NCBI GenBank assembly: GCA_963810195.1
Contig: CAWEMO010000002.1
Location: forward strand, 558,001 to 622,000
Direction of reading: 5' to 3'
Length of the DNA: 64,000 bases
DNA from: Chersky-840 sp963810195
GTDB taxonomy: Bacteria > Actinomycetota > Acidimicrobiia > Acidimicrobiales > UBA8190
The notes under the pieces were generated by a model, which worked only from the letters and a program-made list of their open reading frames with translations, was not told the origin of the DNA and ran no database searches. Below, piece by piece: positions 43,024 to 50,703 of this stretch. How positions within the stretch are numbered: the stretch's first letter is position 1; every line of letters starts with the position of its first letter. Position numbers and translations under genes: made by a program.

Positions 43024-44760
43024 GTGTCAGATCCAGCGGGGGAGCACGGGGAGCGCGGCGAGCAACAGGAGCAGGGGGCGGAGCCGGCGGAGGACCCCCG
43101 GGGCGACCTGCGCTGGGGGTCGATCCCGGGCCTCGTGGCCGATGCCGCGGCCCGCTTCGGCGACGCCGAGGCCGTGGTCGACGGCGACGTGCGTCTTTCC
43201 TTCGCGCAGCTCGAACGCGACGCACTGCGCGTGAGCGCGGCGGCCATGGCGGCGGGCATCCACCCCGGCGACCGCGTGGCCATCTGGGCCCCCAACATGG
43301 CCGAGTGGATCGTGGCCGCGCTGGGGCTGGTGGGCGTGGGGGCGGCGCTGGTGCCGCTCAACACCCGCTTCAAGGGCCCCGAGGCCGCCTACGTGCTCAA
43401 CCGCTCGCGCGCCCGGGCCCTGTTCACGGTGCGGGGCTTTCTCGGTATCGACTATCCCGCCATGCTCGACGACGAGGAAGTCCCACACCTCGAGCGCATC
43501 GTCCTGCTTCGTGACGACGAGGGCACCACGAGCGAGGTGACCAAGAGCGACGAGGTCCCCATTTTCGGGTGGCACGAATTCGTGGCCGGTGCCGACGGCG
43601 TGGTAGAGGGCGAGGACGGGGTGGTGGGCGCTCCCGTCGACGCGCACGCGGTGCGCGAACGCTGGAGGAGCGTGACCGGCGAGGACCTCTCCGACGTCAT
43701 CTTCACCTCGGGCACCACGGGACGGCCCAAGGGTGCCATGACGACGCACGCGCAGACCCTGCGGACCTTCGCCACCTGGGCCTCGATCGTGGGCCTGGCC
43801 GAGGGCGACCGTTACCTGGTCGTGAACCCCTTCTTCCACACCTTCGGGTACAAGGCGGGCATCATCGCCTGTCTCATGCAGGGCGCCACCATCGTCCCCG
43901 AGCCCGTCTTCGACGTGGACAAGGTGCTCGAGACGGTGGCCGCCCAGCGCGTCACCGTGCTGCCGGGGCCGCCCACCCTCTACCAGTCGATCCTCGACCA
44001 CCCCCGGCGCGCCGAGCACGACCTGTCCAGCCTGCGCCTGGCCGTCACGGGCGCGGCCGTGGTCCCCGTCGAGCTGGTCAAGCGCATGCGCAGCGAGCTC
44101 ACCTTCTCCACCGTGCTCACCGCCTACGGGCTCACCGAGTCCACCGGCACCGTCACCATGTGCCGCCGCGGCGACGACCCCGAGACCATCGCCCGGACCT
44201 CGGGGCGCGCCATCCCCGGCCTCGAGGTGAGCGTGGTCGACGACAAGTGCGAGGAGGTGGCGCACGGCGAGCCGGGCGAGATCGTGGTGCGCGGCTATAC
44301 GGTCGTGCGCGGCTACTTCGAGGATCCCGAGGCCACCGCCGAGGCCATCGACGCCGAGGGCTGGCTGCACACCGGCGACGTGGGGGTCATGGACGACGCC
44401 GGCAACGTGCGCATCACCGACCGCAAGAAGGACATGTTCATCGTGGGTGGGTTCAACGCGTATCCGGCCGAGATCGAAGGCGCGCTGGCGCGCCACCCCG
44501 GTGTGGCCCAGGCGGCGGTGATCGGCGTTCCCGACGAGCGAATGGGTGAGGTGGGCTGCGCCTTCGTGGTGCCCCGGCCCGGCACCGACGCCACCGGGTT
44601 GGCCGAGGAGCTGCTGGCGTGGTCGAGAGAGCAGATGGCCAATTACAAGGTGCCCCGCCACGTCGAGGTGACCGACGCCCTGCCCACCAACGCCAGTGGC
44701 AAGGTACTGAAGACCGAGCTGCGCGAGCGTTTCGCGCAACGACCCGCGAAGGGAGCCTGA
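43024..44760 (+). CDS. fadD3: HIP-CoA ligase-like acyl-CoA synthetase, FadD3-like
   Basis: 578-aa ANL synthetase. Motifs: VIFTSGTTGRPKGAM, TAYGLTESTG, LHTGDVGVMDDAGN, ITDRKKDMFIVGGFNAYPAE and NASGKVLKTELRERF with catalytic Lys. Specific resemblance to mycobacterial FadD3, which activates methylhexahydroindanedione propionate (HIP): LVVNPFFHTFGYKAGIIACL, VLPGPPTLYQSILDHP and LRLAVTGAAVVPVELV. The first ~35 residues are an acidic low-complexity extension absent from FadD3. GTG 43024 has no strong ribosome site, so a later start is possible. It sits in series with fadE30 and ipdF, interrupted only by the antisense IPT gene. Confidence 0.85.
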   Translation: MSDPAGEHGERGEQQEQGAEPAEDPRGDLRWGSIPGLVADAAARFGDAEAVVDGDVRLSFAQLERDALRVSAAAMAAGIHPGDRVAIWAPNMAEWIVAALGLVGVGAALVPLNTRFKGPEAAYVLNRSRARALFTVRGFLGIDYPAMLDDEEVPHLERIVLLRDDEGTTSEVTKSDEVPIFGWHEFVAGADGVVEGEDGVVGAPVDAHAVRERWRSVTGEDLSDVIFTSGTTGRPKGAMTTHAQTLRTFATWASIVGLAEGDRYLVVNPFFHTFGYKAGIIACLMQGATIVPEPVFDVDKVLETVAAQRVTVLPGPPTLYQSILDHPRRAEHDLSSLRLAVTGAAVVPVELVKRMRSELTFSTVLTAYGLTESTGTVTMCRRGDDPETIARTSGRAIPGLEVSVVDDKCEEVAHGEPGEIVVRGYTVVRGYFEDPEATAEAIDAEGWLHTGDVGVMDDAGNVRITDRKKDMFIVGGFNAYPAEIEGALARHPGVAQAAVIGVPDERMGEVGCAFVVPRPGTDATGLAEELLAWSREQMANYKVPRHVEVTDALPTNASGKVLKTELRERFAQRPAKGA

Positions 44761-45863
44761 TGCGAGGGATCGTCTACACCGGTGAGGACGCCGCGGTCAC
44801 CGACAAGCTCGAGGTGGCCGAGCCGGGCCCCACCGAGGTGAAGGTGAAGATCGTCGCGGCGGGTGTGTGCCACTCGGACCTGTCGGTGCTCGACGGCACC
44901 ATCCCCTGGAAGGCGCCCTCGGTGCTCGGCCACGAAGGGGCGGGCATCGTCGAGACTGTGGGATCGGCGGTGCGCTCGGTGAAGCCCGGCGACCACGTCG
45001 TCGTCGCCACCCTGGCGAGCTGCGGGACGTGCCGGGCGTGCAACACGGGGCACCCCACCATGTGCATCCGCAGCCTCGGCAACGTCTCGACACCGTTCAC
45101 CTACGACGGCGAGCCGGCGTCGAACTTCGCGGCCGCCTCGGTGTTCGCCGAGTACACCATCGTCCAGGAGGTCCAGGCCGTCCCCATCTCCAGGGACGTG
45201 CCCTTCACCTCGGCTTGTCTCATCGGCTGTGGCGTGCTCACCGGGGTGGGCGCGGTGCTGAACCGGGCCAAGGTCGCTCCGGGCGAGACGTCGGCGGTGT
45301 TCGGCGTCGGGGGCGTGGGGCTCAACGTCATCCAGGCGCTGCGCCTGTCGGCGGCGAGCCGCATCGTGGCCGTGGACACAGTGGCCTCGAAGGAGGCCCT
45401 GGCCCGTCAATTCGGGGCCACGCACTTCGTCGACGCCACCCAGGCCGACGCGGTGGAGGAGATCAAGAAGATCGTCCCCCACGGGCCGAAGTCGATGGCG
45501 AGGGCGCTGGGCCCGGGCGGGGTCACCTGGGCGTTCGACTGCGTGGGGCACCCGGCGGTGCTACGCAACGCCATCGACGCGCTCGACTGGGGAGGCACGG
45601 CGGTGGCCATCGGGGTCCCGCCGCGCGGCAGCGAGGTGAGCGTGGACATCAATAACCTCGCCTATGTCGACAGGGGACTGCTCGGATGCCGCTACGGGTC
45701 TTCTCGTCCCCACCACGACATCCCGTTGATGGTCGAGCTCTACCTCAGCGGCAAGCTCATGCTCGACGAGCTCGTCACCGAGACCCGCCCGCTGGAGGGG
45801 TTCCGCGACATCGTCGAGGACATGCACGCCGGCAAGCTGGCGCGGGGCGTACTCACGCTGTAG
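44760..45863 (+). CDS. Zinc-dependent alcohol dehydrogenase (MDR superfamily)
   Basis: 367 aa. Catalytic zinc ligands lie in GVCHSD (Cys37) and GHEGAG; the structural zinc site is the four-Cys lobe CGTCRACNTGHPTMC. The Rossmann motif is FGVGGVGLN, with VAVDTVASK after it (Asp suggests NAD). C-terminal 'LGCRYGSSRPHHDIPL' is typical of the class III/benzyl-alcohol-type branch. Its ATG overlaps the last base of the fadD3 stop, so the two are coupled. An oxidation step in the same catabolic route is inferred. The 3' end overlaps the convergent zinc-ribbon gene by 11 nt. Confidence 0.86.
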   Translation: MRGIVYTGEDAAVTDKLEVAEPGPTEVKVKIVAAGVCHSDLSVLDGTIPWKAPSVLGHEGAGIVETVGSAVRSVKPGDHVVVATLASCGTCRACNTGHPTMCIRSLGNVSTPFTYDGEPASNFAAASVFAEYTIVQEVQAVPISRDVPFTSACLIGCGVLTGVGAVLNRAKVAPGETSAVFGVGGVGLNVIQALRLSAASRIVAVDTVASKEALARQFGATHFVDATQADAVEEIKKIVPHGPKSMARALGPGGVTWAFDCVGHPAVLRNAIDALDWGGTAVAIGVPPRGSEVSVDINNLAYVDRGLLGCRYGSSRPHHDIPLMVELYLSGKLMLDELVTETRPLEGFRDIVEDMHAGKLARGVLTL

Positions 45864-46632
45864 GGGCTGCCCCGTCCGGAGGCTCCGGGTCGGCACGGGG
45901 CGCGGCGGACCTGAGGGCCTGGACCACCGGCACCGCGTACGGCAGCGCGGCTGCGATGGCGGCGACGAGCCCCACGACAGCGCCGTATCCCCACCCGATG
46001 CCCGTGAGGCCGACACCTCCCGGTTTGAACGCGAAGGCGAGCACGGTGAGCACGGCGTTGGCGCCGGTGGCCACGAGCAGCACCCGCTCGCCGGACACGG
46101 GCAGCTCGACCGGCATCTCGGCGAACCCGGCGCGGGCGACCAGGGAGACGATGATGCCCAGGCTGATCAGCAACGTCAGGTACATCCACCCGTGCCACAG
46201 GCCGTTGACCGAGATCGAGCCGAACCCGAAGTTGTAGGTGAACCACGGCAGGAACAACGACACGAACAGCACCACGGTGGCGATCAAGGTGATCAGCTGC
46301 GCTTGCGTCCACCGCTTGGCGTCGAGCTTGAACGCGGGCACCGTGCCGGGAGCCCGGGGCGGGGGTGTAGGTGTGGGCGGGGGTGGGGCGAAGCCCGGCG
46401 CCGGTCCGGCGGGCGGCCCGGTAGGGGGCGATGCCGTGCGCGCGTCACCGGGGGGAGGCGGCGGGGGTGGTGGTGGCGGGGCGACCTGAGGAGGTGGAGG
46501 TGGAGGCGGAGGTGGAGGCGGAGGCGGCGGGGGCGGCGGCGGGGGCGCGGCTGCCGACGAAACTTCAGCGCCACACTGGGGGCACCGCGTCGAGCCGTCG
46601 GCAAGCTCGGTACCACACTGCGAGCAGAACAC
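45853..46632 (-). CDS. Zinc-ribbon, polyproline, four-helix membrane protein
   Basis: 259 aa. The N-terminus MFCSQCG..RCPQCG is a zinc ribbon (Cys3, 6, 17, 20). Next comes a nearly pure proline tract (about residues 29-62; 46445-46550 at DNA level) and more Pro/Gly/Ala to about 95. The rest has four hydrophobic helices; the first is followed by LFLPWFTYNFGFGS. GTG 46632 is the only start giving the ribbon. Polyproline runs require EF-P for translation. Function unknown; it is a paralogue of the next gene. Confidence 0.72.
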   Translation of the reverse strand: MFCSQCGTELADGSTRCPQCGAEVSSAAAPPPPPPPPPPPPPPPPPPPQVAPPPPPPPPPPGDARTASPPTGPPAGPAPGFAPPPPTPTPPPRAPGTVPAFKLDAKRWTQAQLITLIATVVLFVSLFLPWFTYNFGFGSISVNGLWHGWMYLTLLISLGIIVSLVARAGFAEMPVELPVSGERVLLVATGANAVLTVLAFAFKPGGVGLTGIGWGYGAVVGLVAAIAAALPYAVPVVQALRSAAPRADPEPPDGAAPTA

Positions 46633-46698
46633 GATCCTCCCCCTCGGCCGGTCAGGCGCACCCGTCGGTCAGGTGCAACGCTAGCCTCGCGACCCCTG

Positions 46699-47250
46699 CT
46701 ACCCCCGGAACCGGCGGCGATTCACGGCGCCCACGGTGGCACTCACCGCCGCGGCCAGCGTGGCCGCAACTGCGGCGACGAGGCTCACATACGCCCCGAC
46801 GTCCCACGTCAGGCCGACCGCCTTCTTGGCGAAGCACACCACAGTCAGCAGGAGGCTCCCGCCGCACGCCAGGAGGACCAACCAACGCCACAAGGGCAGA
46901 CGGAACGATGCAACGGTGGCCTCGAGCACGAGAATGGCCACGACACCGAGCGCAGCGAAGAAGGCGAAATACATCCACGACCGCAACGCCGTGGAGTCGA
47001 AGCTGTAGTACCCCGTGAGGTCGGAGCCGAATTCGAACCAGGGAAGGAAGATGCCGATCATGAGGGCGGTGCTCGCCCCACCCACGACGAGATCCCCGGG
47101 TCCCAGACGGCCAGTCCCGGACCCGGGCCGCGCCCTGCGCCCCGACGCACGCGCACCGTCCCGGGCGGGAGGGCTCCGCACCGGTCCCAGGCCCGCCCGG
47201 GAAGGCGAGATCGGGACCCAGTAGCCGCCCCCGCGATCCTCAATGGTCAT
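46699..47250 (-). CDS. Four-helix membrane protein, paralogue of the zinc-ribbon neighbour
   Basis: 183 aa from ATG 47250, with GGAG 8-9 nt upstream. About 55 basic/Pro/Gly-rich residues precede four helices. The first, GGASTALMIGIFLPWFEFGS, and the extracellular loop before ALRSWMYFAFFAAL match LPWF...W.Y in the neighbour at 45853, so the pair arose by duplication. This copy lacks the zinc ribbon and proline tract. It is in the same orientation, 66 nt upstream of its paralogue. Function unknown. Confidence 0.7.
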   Translation of the reverse strand: MTIEDRGGGYWVPISPSRAGLGPVRSPPARDGARASGRRARPGSGTGRLGPGDLVVGGASTALMIGIFLPWFEFGSDLTGYYSFDSTALRSWMYFAFFAALGVVAILVLEATVASFRLPLWRWLVLLACGGSLLLTVVCFAKKAVGLTWDVGAYVSLVAAVAATLAAAVSATVGAVNRRRFRG

Positions 47251-47437
47251 CGGCCGAGCTCCCCCCGGGGCCCTCGACGCCCCACCGCGACGGCCAGCCC
47301 TTTCGTCCAGCGTAATGCCGCAGACTGCTGAAGACGGGGCCTCGGCGCCACGATCCCGGGGGCTTGCCGAGGGTCTTCGCCGCGGCGGTAGGGCGCGCCG
47401 TATGCTGCGCAGTGGCGCCCCAGAAAGTAGGTGCATC

Positions 47438-48835
47438 GTGAGCTTCGACCGCCTCAGCCCGCTCGATGCCTCGTTCCTGCACGTCGAGGACGACGTCAGC
47501 CACATGCACATCGCGGCGATCGGCATCTTCGAAGGTCCCGCCCCCCGCTACCCCGACGTCGTCGACATGGTCCGGGGCAAGCTCCCTCTCGTCCCGCGCT
47601 ACCGACAGGTGGTCCGCTTCGTGCCGCTCGACCTGGGGCGGCCGGTCTGGGTGGACGACCCGCACTTCAACATCGACTACCACCTCCGCCACACCGCGCT
47701 CCCCTCACCCGGTGCTGAGGCCGAGCTGCGGGCGCTCGTGGGCCGGGTGATGGCCCAGCAGCTCGACCGCTCCAAGCCGCTTTGGGAGATCTGGATGGTC
47801 GAGGGCCTCGAGCAGGGGCGCTGGGCGCTGCTCTCGAAGACCCACCACGCACTCGTGGACGGGGTGGCGGGGAGCGACCTGCTGGCGGTGATGATGGACA
47901 CGTCCCCCCAGGCCGCACCGGCGGTCGAGGACGACTGGCACCCCCGGCCAGCGCCGAGCGACGTGACGCTGGCCATCGGTGCCGCCACAGACCTGGTCCG
48001 CAGCCCCTACGAGCAGATCCGGGCGCTGCGGGCGAGCACGCGGGTGCCGCGGGCCGCGCTGCACCGGGCCGGCGAGGTGGCGCACGGACTGTCGGCGATG
48101 GCGGGCATGGTCCGGCCGACACCGATCTCGAGCCTCAACGGCCCGCTCGGGCCCCATCGACGCTACGCATGGGCGTCGACGACGGTGGACGACATCAAGC
48201 GGGTGCGCAAGGGACTCGGAGGGGCCTTCAACGACGTCGTCCTGGCGGCCATCACCAACGGGTTCCGGGAGCTGCTCCGGTCCCGGGGCGAATCCGTCGA
48301 AAGGGTCGTGCGCACCCTGGTGCCGGTGTCGGTGCGACCCCGTGGCCCCGGGGCCATGGCCGTGGGCGACGGCACGTTCGAGAACAAGGTCTCGGCGATG
48401 TTCGCCATGCTGCCGGTGGGCATCGACGACCCCGCCGACCGGCTGCACGCCATCTCGGTGCAGATGGCAGGGCTCAAGGAGTCCAAGGAGGCGGTGGCGG
48501 GCGAGGCGCTGACGTCGCTGTCGGGCTTCGCGCCGCCCATGCTGCTCGCGCTCGGGATGCGGCTGGCCACACGGGTCGCCCAGCGCAACGTCAACACGGT
48601 GACGACCAACGTTCCGGGTCCGCAGCTCCCCCTCTACGTGGCGGGCCGGCGCATGATCACCGCCTATCCCTACGTGCCGCTGGCCGGACAGGTGCGCATC
48701 GGCCTGGCCATCTTCTCCTACGACGGGCAGGTCACGTTCGGGATCACCGGCGACTGGGACACCACCGAGGACCTCGACGTGCTCGCCCGGGGCATCGAGA
48801 ACGGCATGCGCATGATGCTGGCGCTGTGCCGGTGA
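47438..48835 (+). CDS. Wax ester synthase / diacylglycerol acyltransferase (WS/DGAT)
   Basis: 465 aa; transfers acyl groups from acyl-CoA to long-chain alcohols or diacylglycerol to make storage lipid. The catalytic HHALVDG (residues 136-142) is exact. N-terminal 'SPLDASFLHVEDDVSHMHI' and C-terminal 'NTVTTNVPGPQLPLYVAG' and 'GLAIFSYDGQVTFGITGD' are family hallmarks. GTG 47438 follows AGTAGGTGCATC; the frame extends to 47243 across the divergent promoter but has no better site. Members are abundant in lipid-storing Actinobacteria, fitting the acyl-CoA theme here. Confidence 0.92.
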   Translation: MSFDRLSPLDASFLHVEDDVSHMHIAAIGIFEGPAPRYPDVVDMVRGKLPLVPRYRQVVRFVPLDLGRPVWVDDPHFNIDYHLRHTALPSPGAEAELRALVGRVMAQQLDRSKPLWEIWMVEGLEQGRWALLSKTHHALVDGVAGSDLLAVMMDTSPQAAPAVEDDWHPRPAPSDVTLAIGAATDLVRSPYEQIRALRASTRVPRAALHRAGEVAHGLSAMAGMVRPTPISSLNGPLGPHRRYAWASTTVDDIKRVRKGLGGAFNDVVLAAITNGFRELLRSRGESVERVVRTLVPVSVRPRGPGAMAVGDGTFENKVSAMFAMLPVGIDDPADRLHAISVQMAGLKESKEAVAGEALTSLSGFAPPMLLALGMRLATRVAQRNVNTVTTNVPGPQLPLYVAGRRMITAYPYVPLAGQVRIGLAIFSYDGQVTFGITGDWDTTEDLDVLARGIENGMRMMLALCR

Positions 48836-48932
48836 CCGTGCGCCCCCGACCGTCTCCGTCCCGGCGCTGACCCGTCGCCGGAGGTGACCCCGGCCCCCGT
48901 CAGAGACGGAGGGTCCGCGCGGTGCCGGTAGC

Positions 48933-49385
48933 GTGAGCCCCGTGCCGACGGACACGTTGCAGGTGAGGTTCTTCCGGGCGTTCGCGCGCCGCCACACCCG
49001 GGTGCTGGTCCGGACCCGCGGCCGTCCGTCGTGGTCGGGACCGCGCCTGCGGTTCCTGGTCCTCGAGACGCGGGGCCGTCAAACGGGGCGGCAGCGCAGT
49101 GTCGTCCTGCTGTACATGCCCGACGGCGAGCATTTCGTCGTGATCGCCTCAAACTACGGAGGAGAGCAGCCGCCGGCGTGGTGGCTGAACCTGAGCGCCC
49201 AGCCCGAGGCCCTGGTGCACGTGGCGGGCCGCACGGTCCGGGTACGGGCCAGGGCTCTCGCCGGCGAGGAGCGCGAGGCCATGCTGGCGAGGGCTGTCAC
49301 CTACAACCGGCAGTGGCGGGGCTACGCCCGCACGGTGCGACGGGAGCTGCCCATCGTGCGCCTGGAGCCGACGCAGAACACCTAG
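48933..49385 (+). CDS. Deazaflavin-dependent nitroreductase-family protein (DUF385/Ddn-like)
   Basis: 150 aa. The split-beta-barrel family that includes mycobacterial Ddn: 'LVLETRGRQTGRQRSVVLLYMPDGEHFVVIAS' then 'PAWWLNLSAQPEALVHVAG' and 'YNRQWRGYARTVRRELPIVRL'. Such proteins bind F420H2 and reduce quinones or nitro compounds. The start is GTG 48933 or GTG 48942. A second family member lies at 52553. Confidence 0.82.
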   Translation: MSPVPTDTLQVRFFRAFARRHTRVLVRTRGRPSWSGPRLRFLVLETRGRQTGRQRSVVLLYMPDGEHFVVIASNYGGEQPPAWWLNLSAQPEALVHVAGRTVRVRARALAGEEREAMLARAVTYNRQWRGYARTVRRELPIVRLEPTQNT

Positions 49386-49398
49386 GGCGCCGCGGCGC

Positions 49399-50520
49399 TC
49401 ACCACTCGGCCCATCCCGCCGGTGTCACGGACCCCGAGATGGTGCGGGGGTCGACGGGCTGGCGGGTGTCGGAGGCCTGGTAGACGGCGAAGCACAGCTG
49501 CAGGACCTTGGCCGCCTCGGTGGCGGACATCGCCGCGGGAGTGCCCGACCGCAGGGCGTCCACGAAGTGCGCAGAGGAGCGACGGAACCCCGAAGCCCAG
49601 TCGGCGTCGATCTCGGCGAATTCCGTGAAGACGCGCTCGTTGTCCTTGCCCTGGTAGAGCACCACCGGAGCGAGGTCGAGCATCTCGCCGGTCGCCCGTG
49701 TCACCCACAGGAACCCGTGCTCGCCCTGCACCTCGAAGAACTCGTCGGCACCGAAGTAGCCCGAGCGCATCCACATGTCGCGGGCGTACTGCACCTCCAT
49801 GGTCCCGAGTAGCTCGGGGTCCTCGTACTCGAAGATCACCGCGCACGGCTCGAAGAAGATGTCGCGGCGCCGGACCACCGCCTGGACCGAGGTGATGTCC
49901 TGGTCGACGAGCCACAACGCCATGGCGTACTTGTGCACCATGTCGTCGAACAGGTGGCCTCCGGGGCTGCGGTTGTCCAGGCGCCAGCCGTAGCCCTCGG
50001 GGCGCAGCGCAGCCTGGAACTTCGAGTCGGTCTGGCCCACGACGGTGCGGATGCGCACCCCGATGGGCCGGCCGATGGCCCCTTCGGCGATCAGCTTCTT
50101 GGCCGTCTCGAGGGGCGGGTAGTGCACGAAGCACTCGCTCACCCGCAAGGTCAGGCCCAGATCGTCGGCCAACTTCCCGAGTTCGAGGGCCTCGTCGACG
50201 GAGTTGGTGATGGGTTTCTGCACCGAGACGTGCTTACCGGCCTGGAGGGCGGCGCGCACATGGGCGTGGTGCATGTGCGTCGGGGTCAGGATCTCCACGG
50301 CGTCGATGTCGCCGTCGGCGAGAAGGTCGTCCATGTCCGTGTAGACACGGGGTACCCCCCAGCGCTCGGCCGCCTCACGGGCGATCGGCTCGTCGACGTC
50401 GCACACCGCCAGCACGTCGCAGTGCGGATGCTCGAGGTACCCGGCCACATTCAGGTCGGCGATGTTCCCCGCACCGAGAACGCCGAGACGGACCGTGTCC
50501 AAAGGCGCGCCCTTCCCCAT
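49399..50520 (-). CDS. Gfo/Idh/MocA-family oxidoreductase
   Basis: 373 aa. The NAD(P) Rossmann domain starts RLGVLGAGNIADLNVAGYLEH, with CDVDEP following the second strand. The family EKP motif is QKP (HVSVQKPITNSVDEA). The C-terminal alpha/beta domain carries 'GGHLFDDMVHKYAMALWL', with the catalytic Asp and His seen in this family. Substrates are usually sugars, inositols or related polyols. ATG 50520 has GGGAGG five nt upstream. Single gene, convergent with the DUF385 gene; substrate unknown. Confidence 0.88.
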   Translation of the reverse strand: MGKGAPLDTVRLGVLGAGNIADLNVAGYLEHPHCDVLAVCDVDEPIAREAAERWGVPRVYTDMDDLLADGDIDAVEILTPTHMHHAHVRAALQAGKHVSVQKPITNSVDEALELGKLADDLGLTLRVSECFVHYPPLETAKKLIAEGAIGRPIGVRIRTVVGQTDSKFQAALRPEGYGWRLDNRSPGGHLFDDMVHKYAMALWLVDQDITSVQAVVRRRDIFFEPCAVIFEYEDPELLGTMEVQYARDMWMRSGYFGADEFFEVQGEHGFLWVTRATGEMLDLAPVVLYQGKDNERVFTEFAEIDADWASGFRRSSAHFVDALRSGTPAAMSATEAAKVLQLCFAVYQASDTRQPVDPRTISGSVTPAGWAEW

Positions 50521-50703
50521 GAGAGCCTCCCTTTCCGTGGTCGCGCGGCAGGCCCGGCGACCAGGAGGTCACGAATGTACCCCGCGTGCGGTCGGGGAGT
50601 CTCTTCCGGGGGGACGAAGACCCGAAGCGCAGCCCATCGGGGAGATCCCCGGAATCAGCCGGCCATCAGGGTGAGCCGGGCAGCGGGGGCGCCGCCGCCC
50701 GGC

